Below are positions 45,162 to 58,618 of a stretch of 64,000 nt of DNA, in pieces. The notes under the pieces were generated by a model. It was given only the letters and a program-made list of their open reading frames with translations. It did no database searches and was not told the DNA's origin. Within the stretch, counting starts at the first letter, position 1; every line of letters starts with the position of its first letter. The stretch is from Frateuria edaphi. Lineage in GTDB: Bacteria > Pseudomonadota > Gammaproteobacteria > Xanthomonadales > Rhodanobacteraceae. A program made the translations under genes and the position numbers. The stretch covers positions 1 to 64,000 of the forward strand of contig NZ_CP088251.1 of NCBI RefSeq assembly GCF_021117405.1. The letters are read 5' to 3'.

Positions 45162-45189
45162 GGGTCGGACTTTGGTCCGGCCCTTTTTT
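45162..45189 (+). terminator. Strong rho-independent terminator after the phasin gene
   Basis: A 9-base stem (45162-45170 with 45175-45183, one G-T pair) with a TTTG loop is followed by TTTTTT (45184-45189). It insulates the phasin unit from the atp operon. Confidence 0.9.
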
Positions 45190-45272
45190 ATGGCGCCTCG
45201 ATGCAGGAACTTGCGCCAGCTCTCAAGGTGAACGCGAGCGCCCGCACGACAAGATGTCGCAGTCGCTGCGGC

Positions 45273-45302
45273 TTGTCCGTCCAAACGCCCGGCTGATATA
45301 CT
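45273..45302 (+). promoter_or_regulatory. atpI: Candidate sigma-70 promoter of the atp operon
   Basis: TTGTCC (45273-45278) and TATACT (45297-45302) are separated by 18 bases. The expected start site near 45309 leaves a leader of about 40 bases before the GTG of atpI. Confidence 0.5.
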
Positions 45303-45346
45303 TTTGCGGATTGGATCGTGGCCCGTAGCTGCAAGGGTGACGCCTG

Positions 45347-45736
45347 GTGCGAAGCCGCGCGGGAACACACGTGCTCAATAGTCTTGCCTCCGGACGCCGC
45401 CTGGCCCTGCGCATCGTGATGTGGCAGGTCGCCGCGGCAGCGCTGGTCGGCCTCGTCTTCCTGATGCAGGGGCGCCGCGAAGCCTTGGCGGCTCTTGCAG
45501 GCGCCCTTGTGGTGGCGCTGGGCAACGCGCTGCTTGGCGCGCGGGCCTTCGCCGGGATGCACGGGGCGGGCATGGCACTGGGTCGGCTGCTGGTGGGCAT
45601 GATCCTCAAGTGGATCGCGGTCATCGGAGGGATGGGCGTGATCCTGATCAAACTGAAGTTGCCGCCGCTGGCTGCCATCACGGGGCTGGCGGCTGCTTAC
45701 GCGGTTCATCTGCTGGCGTTTCGATTCAAGGGTTGA
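45347..45736 (+). CDS. atpI: ATP synthase subunit I
   Basis: A 129-residue membrane protein with four helices: ALRIVMWQVAAAALVGLVFL and three more, including GALVVALGNALLGARAF and GRLLVGMILKWIAVIGGM. AtpI helps assemble the c-ring and is not part of the mature enzyme. It is the first gene of the operon. GTG 45347 and GTG 45371 are both possible starts, the second with a GGGAA site 6 bases upstream. It is 3 bases before atpB. Confidence 0.85.
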   Translation: MRSRAGTHVLNSLASGRRLALRIVMWQVAAAALVGLVFLMQGRREALAALAGALVVALGNALLGARAFAGMHGAGMALGRLLVGMILKWIAVIGGMGVILIKLKLPPLAAITGLAAAYAVHLLAFRFKG

Positions 45737-46546
<810 letters not shown>

Positions 46547-46590
46547 TCTGCAGTCCCGTCTTTCGAACAACGTCCAACCGAAACACATAA

Positions 46591-46893
<303 letters not shown>

Positions 46894-46899
46894 GCACGA

Positions 46900-46952
46900 A
46901 GCGGCGCTTGCGCGCCGCTCCCCTACGGGCGCCCGCGATAGCGGCGCCCGTA
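46900..46952 (+). promoter_or_regulatory. Two tandem mRNA hairpins between atpE and atpF
   Basis: The first has an 8-base perfect stem (46900-46907 with 46912-46919) and a TTGC loop. The second has a 10-base perfect stem (46924-46933 with 46943-46952) and a 9-base loop. Neither has a T-run. They begin 7 bases after the atpE stop and could protect the atpE 3' end or reduce downstream expression. Confidence 0.55.
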
Positions 46953-46987
46953 CCCGTACCACCCCCGCATTTACAGGTAACGCAGCG

Positions 46988-47458
46988 ATGGATTTCAACG
47001 CGACCTTGATCGGCGAAATGATCGCCTTCGCGATCCTGATCTGGTTCACGGTCCAGTTCATCTGGCCGCACATCAACAAGGCTATCGAGGAGCGCCAGCT
47101 CAAGATTGCCGAAGGCCTCGACGCCGCCGAGCGCGCCCGCGCCGAGCTGCGCGATGCCGACAGCAAGGTGGCCGCCGAGATCAAGGTGGCGCGCCAGCAG
47201 GCTGCCGAGATCATCGATCGCGCCCAGCAGCAGGCCAACCAGATCCTGGACAAGGCCCGCGCCGACGCGATCACCGAGATCAATCGCCTGAAGGCGAGCG
47301 CGCAGGACGACATCGCCTCGATGGCCCAGCGTGCCCGCGAGGAGCTGCGCGAGAAGGTCGGCGCGCTTGCCGTGCAGGGCGCCACCAAGATCGTGCAGCG
47401 CGAGATCGATCCGTCCGCGCACAAGGCGCTGCTCGACCAGCTCGCCACCGAGATCTGA
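46988..47458 (+). CDS. atpF: ATP synthase F0 subunit b
   Basis: A 156-residue protein with one N-terminal membrane helix (about 7-27, [20 protein letters not shown]) and a long Ala/Arg/Glu-rich coiled-coil stalk ending [20 protein letters not shown]. Length equals E. coli AtpF (156). The dimer links subunit a to delta and alpha as the outer stalk. It lies 2 bases before atpH. Confidence 0.96.
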   Translation: MDFNATLIGEMIAFAILIWFTVQFIWPHINKAIEERQLKIAEGLDAAERARAELRDADSKVAAEIKVARQQAAEIIDRAQQQANQILDKARADAITEINRLKASAQDDIASMAQRAREELREKVGALAVQGATKIVQREIDPSAHKALLDQLATEI

Positions 47459-47460
47459 CC

Positions 47461-47994
47461 ATGGCCCAGGCAATCACGCTCGCCCGTCCGTACGCGCGCG
47501 CCGCCTTCGAGCTGGCGCACGAGGCCGGCACGCTCGGCGAATGGTCGCAGGCCTTCGGCTTCGCCGCGGCGGTCGCGAAGGATCCGCGCGTGGCCGCGCT
47601 GGTCGGCGATCCGCGCGTGCAACCGATGCAACTGGTAGCGCTGCATCTTCCGCAGGGCATGGCTGCAGACACCGCGTTCGCGCAGTTCCTCAAGACGCTC
47701 GCCGAACAGCGCCGCCTGGCGCTGCTGCCGGAAGTGGCGGATCTGTACGAGGAGCACAAGCGCGAGGCGGGCTCCCAGCTGAAGGTCAAGGTGACCAGCG
47801 CGATGGCGCTGGATGCCACGCAGGCCGAGCAGCTGAAGGCGTCGCTCAAGCGCCGCTTCAAGCGCGAGATCGAACTGGAAGCCAAGGTCGATCCAGCCTT
47901 GCTCGGCGGTGTGGTGATCGATACCGGCAGCGAGGTGATCGACGGCTCCGCACGCGGTCGCCTGCAGCGTCTGGCCAGCGTCCTGGCGAGTTGA
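47461..47994 (+). CDS. atpH: ATP synthase F1 subunit delta
   Basis: A 177-residue OSCP/delta-type protein. It has the N-terminal six-helix domain (ITLARPYARAAFELAHEAG) and the C-terminal GGVVIDTGSEVIDGSARGRLQRL, matching the family's G-x-x-i-x-ig-...-D-S-v-r-l-L ending. It joins the outer stalk to the top of the alpha/beta hexamer. About 125 bases of non-coding DNA precede atpA. Confidence 0.95.
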   Translation: MAQAITLARPYARAAFELAHEAGTLGEWSQAFGFAAAVAKDPRVAALVGDPRVQPMQLVALHLPQGMAADTAFAQFLKTLAEQRRLALLPEVADLYEEHKREAGSQLKVKVTSAMALDATQAEQLKASLKRRFKREIELEAKVDPALLGGVVIDTGSEVIDGSARGRLQRLASVLAS

Positions 47995-48119
47995 TTCAAA
48001 CGCGGCGTTCGCGTCGCGAATCGGGGCCGGCCATCCGGCACTGAACAAAATATCGAAGAGTAAAACCGGCCATGGGGCCGGACTCTTGAAAAAGCATTCC
48101 CAAATTCAGGAAAGCGACC

Positions 48120-49670
<1,551 letters not shown>

Positions 49671-49677
49671 ACCCCGC

Positions 49678-49729
49678 CGGCGGGCCTTGAGGCCTGCCGC
49701 GCACGTTGACGGCGGGCCATGAGCCCGCC
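49678..49729. repeat. Two REP-like hairpins between atpA and atpG
   Basis: The first pairs 49678-49686 with 49691-49699 around a TTGA loop (one wobble). The second pairs GGCGGGC (49711-49717) with GCCCGCC (49723-49729) around CATGA. They belong to the same palindrome family seen at 38.7 kb. They lie within the atp transcript and could influence mRNA stability. Confidence 0.6.
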
Positions 49730-49758
49730 CCACGCAGGTCGAACCCAAGAGCAGACAG

Positions 49759-50676
49759 ATGGCAAGCGGACGCGAAATCAAAACCAAGATCAAGAGCACG
49801 CAGAACATGCGCAAGGTGACGCGCGCGCTCGAGATGGTCTCGGCCTCGAAGATCCGCAAGGCGCAGGACCTGATGAAGGCCTCGCGTCCGTATGCGCGGA
49901 TGATGCGCCGGGTGATCGCCCACGTGGCCCAGGCCAACACGGACTTCAAGCATCCGTTCCTGGTCGAGCGCGAGAATGTCGCGCGCGTGGCCTTCATCGT
50001 GATCTCCACCGACCGCGGCCTGTGCGGCGGCCTGAACTCGAACTTGTTCCGGCGCGTGTTGCCGGCGGTGCGCGAGTGGCAGGACAAGGGCGCGCAGGTC
50101 GACGTGGTGGCGATCGGCCAGAAGGCGATCCAGTTCTTCCGTCGCATCAAGGGCGTCAACCTTGTCGGCAGCGTCAGCCATCTGGGCGAGCGGCCCAAGC
50201 TCGAGCAGCTGGTCGGCGTGATCAAGGTCGTGCTGGACGCCTATGCGGCCAATGGACTGGACCGCGTGTTCCTGGCCTACAACGACTTCGTCAACACGAT
50301 GACGCAGAAGCCGATGGTCGACGCGCTGCTGCCGTTGCCTCTGGTGGCGGCCGAGCTGTCGGCGCACCAGCAGGCAGGCGAGTCGGCCTATGCCGGCATC
50401 ACGCTGGAGCAGACCCACGACTGGGACTACATCTACGAACCCGATGCGGCCGCGGTGCTCGAGCACGTGCTCGGCCGCTACGTCGAGTCGGTGGTGTACC
50501 AGGGCGTGCTGGAGAACCTTGCCAGCGAGCACGCAGCGCGCATGGTCGCGATGAAGAGCGCCTCGGACAACGCCAACAAGGTCATCGCGGAATTGACCCT
50601 GAGCTACAACAAGGCGCGCCAGGCCGCGATCACCCAGGAAATTTCCGAAATCGTGGGAGGTGCCGCTGCGGTCTGA
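49759..50676 (+). CDS. atpG: ATP synthase F1 subunit gamma
   Basis: A 305-residue rotor shaft. Conserved ends are the N-terminal [20 protein letters not shown] (key part [16 protein letters not shown]) and the C-terminal [20 protein letters not shown] with [16 protein letters not shown]. Internal [16 protein letters not shown] is also diagnostic. It is slightly longer than the E. coli subunit (287), with the extra residues in the middle Rossmann-like part. Confidence 0.97.
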   Translation: MASGREIKTKIKSTQNMRKVTRALEMVSASKIRKAQDLMKASRPYARMMRRVIAHVAQANTDFKHPFLVERENVARVAFIVISTDRGLCGGLNSNLFRRVLPAVREWQDKGAQVDVVAIGQKAIQFFRRIKGVNLVGSVSHLGERPKLEQLVGVIKVVLDAYAANGLDRVFLAYNDFVNTMTQKPMVDALLPLPLVAAELSAHQQAGESAYAGITLEQTHDWDYIYEPDAAAVLEHVLGRYVESVVYQGVLENLASEHAARMVAMKSASDNANKVIAELTLSYNKARQAAITQEISEIVGGAAAV

Positions 50677-50709
50677 CCGTGGCAGCACAGCCTTTCTAGC
50701 GACGCGTAG

Positions 50710-52188
<1,479 letters not shown>

Positions 52189-52196
52189 TCCCCTCG

Positions 52197-52217
52197 GGCG
52201 GGTCGCTCCGGCCCGCC
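52197..52217. repeat. GGCGGG/CCCGCC palindrome between atpD and atpC
   Basis: A 6-base stem (52197-52202 with 52212-52217) with a 9-base loop lies in the 56-base atpD-atpC spacer. It shares the GGCGGG/CCCGCC arms of the REP-like elements at 38.7 and 49.7 kb, but the loop differs. Confidence 0.4.
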
Positions 52218-52244
52218 TCCCCCTGAGCAGAACGAGACACCACC

Positions 52245-52673
52245 ATGGCAACCACCATTCGCGTCGAAGTCGTCAGCGCCGAAGCCGCGATCTATTCGGG
52301 CGAGGCGACGATGGTCGTCGCCACCGGCGACCAGGGCGAGCTGGGCATCACGCCCCGCCACGCGCCGCTGATCACCCGCCTGAAGCCGGGCAAGGTCGTC
52401 GTGACCGAGGCCGGCGGCGAGAAGGTCGACATCTCGATCACCGGCGGCGGCATCCTGGAAGTGCAGCCGCACGCGGTCACCGTGCTGGCCGACACGGCCG
52501 TGCGTTCGGAGGAGATCGACGAGGCCGCCGCGCTGGCCGCCAAGAAGGAAGCCGAGGACGCCCTGGCCAACCGCTCCGACGCCATCGACGTGGCCGAGGC
52601 GCAGGCCAAGCTGGTCGCGGCGCTGACCCAGCTGCAGGCGCTCGAGCGCCTGCGCCGCAACCTGAAGCGCTGA
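52245..52673 (+). CDS. atpC: ATP synthase F1 subunit epsilon
   Basis: A 142-residue protein. The N-terminal beta sandwich has [17 protein letters not shown] and [19 protein letters not shown]-terminal two-helix hairpin ends ERLRRNLKR. It couples the rotor to catalysis and can inhibit ATP hydrolysis. It is the last gene of the operon, followed by a terminator. Confidence 0.96.
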   Translation: MATTIRVEVVSAEAAIYSGEATMVVATGDQGELGITPRHAPLITRLKPGKVVVTEAGGEKVDISITGGGILEVQPHAVTVLADTAVRSEEIDEAAALAAKKEAEDALANRSDAIDVAEAQAKLVAALTQLQALERLRRNLKR

Positions 52674-52696
52674 AGGGCTGCGAAGTCCGACCTGGG

Positions 52697-52721
52697 AACG
52701 CCGGCCTCACGCCGGCGTTTT
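52697..52721 (+). terminator. Rho-independent terminator of the atp operon
   Basis: A 9-base perfect stem (52697-52705 with 52711-52719) with a 5-base loop is followed by a short T-run (52718-52721). It lies 24 bases after the atpC stop. Confidence 0.8.
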
Positions 52722-52921
52722 CGTTTGCGGCGACCGGCCTCCTCTTTCCCGTCGGAGAGGGTTGGGGGCCGCGCTTGCGGGTATGCGCAAGCCGACGTTG
52801 CTTCGAGACGGGCTTTTGGGTGAGTCCCGACTCCACGCCACGGTCCGCTCCGAGCAAGCTGCGGATTTGGCGCGTGCGGTGCCGCCGGCTAGGCTGTGCC
52901 GGCATCCAGGAAGGACCGGAC

Positions 52922-53440
52922 ATGATTCGTGCGATCACTCTGCTCAGCGCTGCCGCCTTGCTGGCAGCCTGCGCGCACACAGCGCAGAAGCCCACGTCCG
53001 ACCCGGGTATCGGCTCGACGAGTTACCGGGTCGCCAACGACACGGGTCTGGCGCATTACTCGCTGGCCCTGGGCCAGGTCGCCATGGGGGCCACCATCGA
53101 GCAACACGTCCCGCCCGCCTACCCCGCCTCGGAGCTTGCGGCCTGCCCGCCGCAGGTCGAACTCCCGGCACGCGTGATCGTGGACACGCGAGGAAACGTA
53201 GGCGAGGTACGGATGGCCCCGCCGCCCGCACAACAGCTTTTTGCCGAGGCCGTGCGCAAGGCCGTGCAGGACTGGCGCTACACGCCGCTGACCATCACCC
53301 GCTGGGCGGCCGATGCAGACGGCAACAGTCACGCAGTGGACACCGAAGCCAAGCCCTTCAGCCTCGACTACGTGTTCACCTTCCGCTGCGAGCACGGCCA
53401 TACCTCGGTGTCCGCCGGGCCGGAATCGCCCGCCCGTTGA
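52922..53440 (+). CDS. Lipoprotein with TonB-C-like domain, function unknown
   Basis: A 172-residue protein with a lipoprotein signal (LLAACAH, Cys at about 17). The middle and C-terminal part read PARVIVDTRGNVGEVRMAPP and FAEAVRKAVQDWRYTPLT, the beta-helix-beta pattern of TonB C-terminal domains (V-x-F-x-I-x-x-x-G-x-V...A-x-x-A-V-x-x-W-x-Y-x-P). There is no proline-rich linker and no membrane anchor helix as in real TonB, so it is not an energy transducer for receptors. It stands alone after the atp operon. Confidence 0.7.
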   Translation: MIRAITLLSAAALLAACAHTAQKPTSDPGIGSTSYRVANDTGLAHYSLALGQVAMGATIEQHVPPAYPASELAACPPQVELPARVIVDTRGNVGEVRMAPPPAQQLFAEAVRKAVQDWRYTPLTITRWAADADGNSHAVDTEAKPFSLDYVFTFRCEHGHTSVSAGPESPAR

Positions 53441-53504
53441 TCTGAACGCCGCGCCCACACGCATCCGCCTAGACTCGCGGCGGACTGGGCTGTCTGGACA
53501 CTGC

Positions 53505-54587
53505 ATGAAACACGTCGCCCGCCGTACGCTGGTCATCGTGCTGGTCATCGTCGCGCTCCTGGTGGTGGCGCGGTTGGCCCTGCCCTACGTCGTCAAGGAC
53601 TACCTCAACCGCAAGATGGACCGCATGGGCGACTACCACGGCCATGTCGCGGACGTGGACATCCATCTCTGGCGTGGTGCCTACAGCCTGGGCGACCTGC
53701 GCATCGACAAGGTCGACGGCAAGCTGCCGGTACCGTTCTTCAGCGCGGGCACCACTGACATTGCCATCAGCTGGCGCGCGCTCACCCACGGCACCGTCCG
53801 CGGTCGCGTCGAGTTCGACCATGCCAGCCTCAACTTCGTCGACGGCGGCGACCAGGCGCCCAGCCAGGCCGGCAAGGGCGTGGACTGGCGCCAGCAACTG
53901 GAAGCGCTGGTGCCGATCCGGCTGGACGAGGTGACCGCGCACAACAGCCAGGTCACCTTCCATAACTTCGTGTCGCACCCGAAGGTCGACATGAAGATGA
54001 CCGACGTGGAAGCCAGGGCGGTCAACCTGAGTAACGCCGATCGCGCCAAGGGCAGTCGCGTGGCCGACTTCCATGCCACCGCCAACGTGCTCGGCAATGC
54101 GCCGCTGACGGCCGATGCAAGCTTCGATCCGCTGGATCCGAAACTGCTGGATTTCACCTTCGACCTGCGCGTCCGGCAGATCGAGCTCAAGCGCCTGAAC
54201 GACCTGGCGCGCGCCTACGCCAAGCTCGACTTTGCCGGTGGCAACGGCACCTTCGTCATGCAACTGCAGGCACGCAACGGCGAGCTCAACGGCTATGCAA
54301 AGCCGTTGCTGCATGATGTCAAGGTGTTCAGCTGGAAGCAGGATGTCGAGCAGGACAAGGAAAACCCGTTGCGGGTCGCCTGGGAAGCGCTCGCCAGCGG
54401 CATCACCTGGCTGTTCAAGAACCACGAGAAAGACCAGTTCGCGACCAAGGTGCCGATCAGCGGGCGGATCGACAACAAGGACGTCGGCGCCTGGCAGGCG
54501 GTGATCAACGTTCTGCACAACGCCTTCGTGCAGGCGTACACGCCCAAGCTCGAGGACCTGAAGCCGGCGCCGGAAAAGCAGGACTGA
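53505..54587 (+). CDS. AsmA-like / DUF748-type envelope protein
   Basis: A 360-residue protein with an N-terminal signal anchor (about 8-30, [21 protein letters not shown]) and a long beta-rich body. [26 protein letters not shown], represented by [14 protein letters not shown], and [17 protein letters not shown] are typical of the DUF748/AsmA-like superfamily. Related proteins bridge the periplasm and help lipid or outer-membrane protein homeostasis. No glmU-related role is implied by adjacency. I cannot assign a precise function. Confidence 0.7.
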   Translation: MKHVARRTLVIVLVIVALLVVARLALPYVVKDYLNRKMDRMGDYHGHVADVDIHLWRGAYSLGDLRIDKVDGKLPVPFFSAGTTDIAISWRALTHGTVRGRVEFDHASLNFVDGGDQAPSQAGKGVDWRQQLEALVPIRLDEVTAHNSQVTFHNFVSHPKVDMKMTDVEARAVNLSNADRAKGSRVADFHATANVLGNAPLTADASFDPLDPKLLDFTFDLRVRQIELKRLNDLARAYAKLDFAGGNGTFVMQLQARNGELNGYAKPLLHDVKVFSWKQDVEQDKENPLRVAWEALASGITWLFKNHEKDQFATKVPISGRIDNKDVGAWQAVINVLHNAFVQAYTPKLEDLKPAPEKQD

Positions 54588-54651
54588 CCAGTCCGCTTCA
54601 CGAAGGCGCTGTTATCCTCGGCGCCCGTTGAAGGCTTCCACCGGTACCCGC

Positions 54652-56025
54652 ATGCCCGCTTCGCCCCTCCACGTCGTGATCCTCGCCGCCGGCGAGGGCA
54701 AGCGCATGAAATCCCGCAGGCCCAAGGTGCTGATGCCGCTGGCCGGCAAGCCCCTGCTGGCCCACGTGCTGGCGACCGCCCGGGCGCTTTCCCCGGGCAC
54801 CATCCACGTCGTGTACGGACATGCCGGCGAACAGGTGAACACCGCTTTCGCCGCCGATCCGGACATCGGCTGGGTCGAGCAGGCGGAGCGGCTCGGCACC
54901 GGCCACGCGGTGGCGCAGGCGCTGGCGCACATTCCCGATGGCGCGCGCGTGCTGGTGCTTTACGGCGACGTGCCGCTCTTGCGCGCCGACACGCTGGCGC
55001 CGCTGGTCGCGGCCGACGGCCTGGCGCTGCTGGCCACCGTGCTGGAGAACCCGCTGGGTTATGGCCGCGTGCAGCGCGATGCCGAAGGTCGCGTCGCCGG
55101 CGTGGTGGAGGAAAAGGACGCCGACGCTGCGCAGCGCGCCATCCGCCTGGTCAACACTGGCATCCTCGCCGGCGACGCCGACGCGCTGCGAGGGTGGATC
55201 GGCCGGCTGGAGCGCAACAACGCGCAGGGCGAGTACTACCTCACCGACGTCTTCGCCATGGCCGCGGCCGAAGGCCGTCCCGCCGCCTGCATCGAATGCG
55301 CCGATCCGGTCGAGGCGGCCGGCGCCAACAACCCGCTGCAGCTCACCGAACTGGAAGACCACCATCGTCGCCGTGCGACGCGGGAACTCTTGCTGGCGGG
55401 CGTGCGCATGGCCGATCCGGCACGGCTGGAGGTTCGCGGCCAGGTGCATGCCGGCATGGACGTGGAGCTGGACATCGACGTGATCCTCGAAGGGCGCGTG
55501 GTGCTCGGCGACGAGGTGCACGTGGGTCCTTTCGTGCGGTTGAAGGACGTGCAGCTGGCCGCCGGTACGGCGGTGCTGGCGCACTGCGACCTCGAAGGCG
55601 TCATTACGCATGGCCCGTGCACCATCGGGCCGTTCGCGCGGCTGCGCCCGGGCACCGAACTGGCGCCTGGCGTGCACATCGGCAATTTCGTCGAGACCAA
55701 GCAGGCGCGACTGGGTGAAGGCAGCAAGGCCAATCACCTCACCTACCTGGGCGACGCGCGCATCGGCGCGGGCGTCAACGTGGGCGCGGGCACCATCACC
55801 TGCAACTACGATGGCGCCAACAAGCACCTGACGCGTATCGAGGATGGTGCCTTCATCGGATCCAACAGCGCGCTCGTAGCGCCGGTGACGATCGGCCCCA
55901 ACGCCACCATCGGCGCAGGGTCCGTGATCACCAAGGATGCGCCCGAGGGCGAACTCACGGTCGGGCGTGCGCGCCAGCAGACGATCCCCGGCTACAAACG
56001 GCCCATCAAGAAACCGAAACGGTAG
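54652..56025 (+). CDS. glmU: Bifunctional GlcNAc-1-P uridyltransferase / GlcN-1-P acetyltransferase
   Basis: A 457-residue enzyme (E. coli: 456). The N-terminal uridyltransferase domain has [20 protein letters not shown], here [11 protein letters not shown], then YGDVPLL and [11 protein letters not shown]. The C-terminal left-handed beta helix has hexapeptide repeats ([45 protein letters not shown]). It makes UDP-GlcNAc for peptidoglycan and lipopolysaccharide. ATG 54652 gives the family length; a TTG at 54628 would add 8 residues. Confidence 0.96.
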   Translation: MPASPLHVVILAAGEGKRMKSRRPKVLMPLAGKPLLAHVLATARALSPGTIHVVYGHAGEQVNTAFAADPDIGWVEQAERLGTGHAVAQALAHIPDGARVLVLYGDVPLLRADTLAPLVAADGLALLATVLENPLGYGRVQRDAEGRVAGVVEEKDADAAQRAIRLVNTGILAGDADALRGWIGRLERNNAQGEYYLTDVFAMAAAEGRPAACIECADPVEAAGANNPLQLTELEDHHRRRATRELLLAGVRMADPARLEVRGQVHAGMDVELDIDVILEGRVVLGDEVHVGPFVRLKDVQLAAGTAVLAHCDLEGVITHGPCTIGPFARLRPGTELAPGVHIGNFVETKQARLGEGSKANHLTYLGDARIGAGVNVGAGTITCNYDGANKHLTRIEDGAFIGSNSALVAPVTIGPNATIGAGSVITKDAPEGELTVGRARQQTIPGYKRPIKKPKR

Positions 56026-56044
56026 GAGCGCACCCGTGCGCGAC
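56022..56044. repeat. GTAGGAGCG-type REP element overlapping the glmU stop
   Basis: The sequence GTAGGAGCGCACCCGTGCGC has a perfect inner stem GCGCAC/GTGCGC (56028-56033 with 56036-56041). Its head GTAG supplies the TAG stop of glmU. A degenerate relative (GTAGAAGCGCACTCTGCGC) lies near 56087-56105, and a head-only copy (GTAGGAGCG) at about 12298. Confidence 0.6.
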
Positions 56045-56174
56045 TGCAGGCTGTGGCACTGTCCCAAGGGAAAGCTGGCCGGTGTAGAAGCGCACTCTGC
56101 GCGCGCATGAGCGGGCCGCGCGGTCGCGCACAGTGTCTTTTGCGACCGCGATACGTCCCTTCCGCGGGTGTGCG

Positions 56175-57176
56175 TCAGGCGTAACGCCAGCCGTCGATCT
56201 CCACCAGCAGTTCGGTGCGGCAGATGTCGCCGTGGAGCAACAGCACCGGCACGCCGGGCAGGCGCCGGGTGATGAACTCGCGCACCTGCGCGGCGTCGGC
56301 CGGATGGCGCACGTAGGCCTTCAGTGGCGAGTGGGTGTCGAACCCGGGCGCCAGGCGACCGCGCGCCAGCAGCGCCTCGAGGTTGGTGAAGGTCTCCTCG
56401 AGCTGCGCTTGCAGGTCGTCCTCATGCGCCGAGGCGTGGCCAACCACCGCCGCCGTGCCGGAAATCGCCAGTGCGTCCTGCGCCGGCAGCAGCATCGCGC
56501 GGGCGAAGCTCGGCGGCGTGCGGCCGTACTGGCGCGGGTAGCACCAGGCGCTGACCTGCCGGGGGTTCTCGATGCGTTCGCCCGGCTGGTCGCAAGCCAG
56601 CAGGTACACCTGCAGGCGACCGCGCGGTCCGTGGTGGCCGATCGCGGTGGCGGCCGGGTAGCCGTCGGCGAAGAACTCGCCCATGCCGGTGGCGCGGCCT
56701 TCGCAGAACAGCTTGTAACGCTCGGCGTCACCCTCGCCCTGGTTGATCGCCTCCAGGTAATTCCAGATCCGCAGCACGTGCCGTTCGGCGCGGCCCTCGA
56801 TCAGCCGGCGCAACGCATGGTAGGCATGGGTCGCCGCAGGACCGGGACCACCATGGGCGGCTTCATCCAGCTCCACCGCGGCGAACAGCCAGCCGCCGCC
56901 GACCGCCCAGCGCACGTCGCCGTCACGGCCGTGGTCCACCTCGGCATCGACTTGCCACAGCTCCAGCGACGCCGGCGCGTCGAAGCTTTCCAGCGCGACG
57001 CGCAACCAGCGCGGATCCTCGCTCGCCGGCGCGCCGCTGCCGAATCCGAACACCGCCAGCGTGCCGTACTCGGCCAGCACCGTGGCCGCGTCACCGCTGC
57101 GATAGGCGATCCGCGGCGCGCGGCGCGGCAGCGGTTCGGCCAGTGCGTTTTCACAACCCTGCATCATGCATTGCAA
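56175..57176 (-). CDS. xanB2: Chorismatase XanB2-like (hydroxybenzoate synthase)
   Basis: A 333-residue soluble enzyme of the chorismatase / pteridine-dioxygenase-like family. Visible family features are HVLRIWNYLEAINQGEGDAERYKLFCEGRA, cut here to RIWNYLEAINQGEGDAERYK, then GEFFADGYPAATAIG, LACDQPGERIENPRQVSAWCYPRQYG (key NPRQVSAWCYPRQYG), PSFARAML and ISGTAAVVGHAS. In Xanthomonas XanB2 splits chorismate to 3- and 4-hydroxybenzoate, giving the xanthomonadin starter and a ubiquinone precursor. The gene is divergent from the ACP gene with 80 bases between, placing it at the head of an aryl-polyene cluster. Confidence 0.88.
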   Translation of the reverse strand: MQCMMQGCENALAEPLPRRAPRIAYRSGDAATVLAEYGTLAVFGFGSGAPASEDPRWLRVALESFDAPASLELWQVDAEVDHGRDGDVRWAVGGGWLFAAVELDEAAHGGPGPAATHAYHALRRLIEGRAERHVLRIWNYLEAINQGEGDAERYKLFCEGRATGMGEFFADGYPAATAIGHHGPRGRLQVYLLACDQPGERIENPRQVSAWCYPRQYGRTPPSFARAMLLPAQDALAISGTAAVVGHASAHEDDLQAQLEETFTNLEALLARGRLAPGFDTHSPLKAYVRHPADAAQVREFITRRLPGVPVLLLHGDICRTELLVEIDGWRYA

Positions 57177-57256
57177 ACCAGGAGCAACAGGCCGCTATGT
57201 TACACTCCGCGCCAGTTGCCGCCGGGGGGAGGCACGCATGGGGTACGGAAAAAAGC

Positions 57257-57526
57257 ATGGCAGAACAGACTGCGGCCCAGCACGAGCTGGCCACCTTGAT
57301 CGTCCAGAGCCTGAATCTGGAATCGGTCCCACCCGAGCAGATCGAGCCGGACGCGCCGCTGTTCGGCGGCGATCTGGGACTGGATTCGATCGACGCGCTG
57401 GAAATCGCGTTGGCGGTGTCCAAGCGCTACGGCTTCCAGCTGCGCTCGGACAATCCGGAGAACAAGCGCATCTTCACGAGCCTGGCCACGCTTTCGGCGC
57501 ACGTCGAGCAGAACCGCGCCGCTTGA
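57257..57526 (+). CDS. Acyl carrier protein of the aryl-polyene cluster
   Basis: An 89-residue acidic helical protein with the phosphopantetheine site GGDLGLDSIDALEIAL (Ser44). The N-terminus MAEQTAAQHELATLIVQSL is unlike housekeeping AcpP, indicating a pathway-specific carrier. ATG 57257 was chosen for this N-terminus; an upstream in-frame ATG would run into the promoter spacer. It is the first gene of the plus-strand cluster, 70 bases before the next gene. Confidence 0.9.
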   Translation: MAEQTAAQHELATLIVQSLNLESVPPEQIEPDAPLFGGDLGLDSIDALEIALAVSKRYGFQLRSDNPENKRIFTSLATLSAHVEQNRAA

Positions 57527-57596
57527 GCTGGCGCGTTCGCGTCCTCGTGACGCCCTCGCCAACCCATCGCGCGGATCATCGACTTTTCCACCACTG

Positions 57597-58316
57597 ATGC
57601 ACGCGCACGTCATGTCCGAAGCCCGGCGCGTCGGCAAGCGCCCGCTGCCGCTGTTGCTCGCCTATCCGTTGCTGGCCGTCGCCGGCGCCTTGCTGCACCG
57701 GCAATTCCTGTCGCTGGCGGCGCTGTCGCTGCTGCTGGGCCTGCTGTGGTGGCCGGCCCTGCGTGAACGTCGCCCCGGGACCTGGCTGCTGTGGCTGGCT
57801 CTGTCTGGCGTGTTGGCCTGGCTCGCTTCGCGCGGCCTGGCCTCGCTGGTGCTGGACGCGGTGCCGGTACTGTTGAATCTGCTGCTGGCATGGGTGTTCG
57901 GACGGACCCTGCGTGCGGGCCGCCAGCCGCTGGTGGCGCAGTTCATCGAGGCGATCGAAGGCGCGCCGCGGCTGGCCATGCCGGGCATCGTTCCCTACGC
58001 GCGGGGCCTTACGGCGTTCTGGAGCGCGCTGTTGAGCGCCCAGGCGCTGCTGCTGGCCGTGCTGCTGTCGTGCCAGGTTCCGGGCGGCCTGCTTGAAAGA
58101 ATGGGGGTGCCTTCGCCCTGGCCGCTGCCGCAGCCGTGGGTACAGGGCTACGTGCACCTGGGCGCCTACCTGTTGATGGCGCTGGTGTTCGCCCTGGAAT
58201 ACCTCTTCCGTCGCTGGCACTTGCGGCATCTGCCGCACCTGGGCCTGCATGATTTGTTGCACCGGCTGGCGCTACGCTGGCCCCAGCTGATCCGCGGCAG
58301 GAACCGCGCGCCATGA
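57597..58316 (+). CDS. Membrane protein of xanthomonadin/aryl-polyene clusters
   Basis: A 239-residue protein with about five to six transmembrane helices (for example LLLAYPLLAVAGALL, LLWLALSGVLAWLA, WVQGYVHLGAYLLMALVFALEYLF). No enzymatic motif is evident. A conserved membrane protein of this type stands between the ACP and dehydratase genes in aryl-polyene clusters, and its exact role is not known. The stop overlaps the next start by 4 bases. ATG 57612 is an alternative start. Confidence 0.75.
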   Translation: MHAHVMSEARRVGKRPLPLLLAYPLLAVAGALLHRQFLSLAALSLLLGLLWWPALRERRPGTWLLWLALSGVLAWLASRGLASLVLDAVPVLLNLLLAWVFGRTLRAGRQPLVAQFIEAIEGAPRLAMPGIVPYARGLTAFWSALLSAQALLLAVLLSCQVPGGLLERMGVPSPWPLPQPWVQGYVHLGAYLLMALVFALEYLFRRWHLRHLPHLGLHDLLHRLALRWPQLIRGRNRAP

Positions 58317-58618
58317 GCACCGACAGCTACCACACCACTTTTTCCTTCGCGGCCGGCCACCCGAGCCTGCCGGGCCACTTTCCGGGGCGCCCGCTGGTCG
58401 CCGGCGTGCTGCTGCTCGAACAGGTCGCCGAGGCCCTGCGTGCCTGGCGCGGCCAGCGGTTGGCCTGCGTGCGCGAGGCCAAGTTCGTCGCGCCGCTCCA
58501 GCCGGAGGAGCCGGCCGAACTGGAATTGACGCCGGCCGGCGCGCAGGTACGCTTCGAAGTACGTCGCGACGGCACCCTGCTGGCGCGTGGCCTGGTCGAG
58601 GGAGCGACTGACGCATGA
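58313..58618 (+). CDS. Hotdog-fold 3-hydroxyacyl-ACP dehydratase-like protein (ApeI-like)
   Basis: A 101-residue single hotdog domain: FAAGHPSLPGHFPGRPLVAGVLLLEQVAE contains HPSLPGHFPGRPLVAGVLLL, the FabZ-type active-site block H-x4-PGHFPG-P with the catalytic His. The helix LLEQVAEALRAW follows. It would remove water from the growing 3-hydroxyacyl chain on the ACP. It is coupled by 4-base overlaps to both neighbours. Confidence 0.85.
   Translation: MSTDSYHTTFSFAAGHPSLPGHFPGRPLVAGVLLLEQVAEALRAWRGQRLACVREAKFVAPLQPEEPAELELTPAGAQVRFEVRRDGTLLARGLVEGATDA

Noticed and set aside
52922-53440. TonB energy transducer
   Set aside because: The C-terminal domain resembles TonB but there is a lipoprotein signal and no inner-membrane anchor or Pro-rich spacer. 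No exbB or exbD is nearby.
57177-57256. Promoter pair between xanB2 and the ACP gene
   Set aside because: TTGCAA, TATGTT and TACACT boxes occur but none has a proper 16-18 base spacing. The promoters are probably there but I cannot place them.
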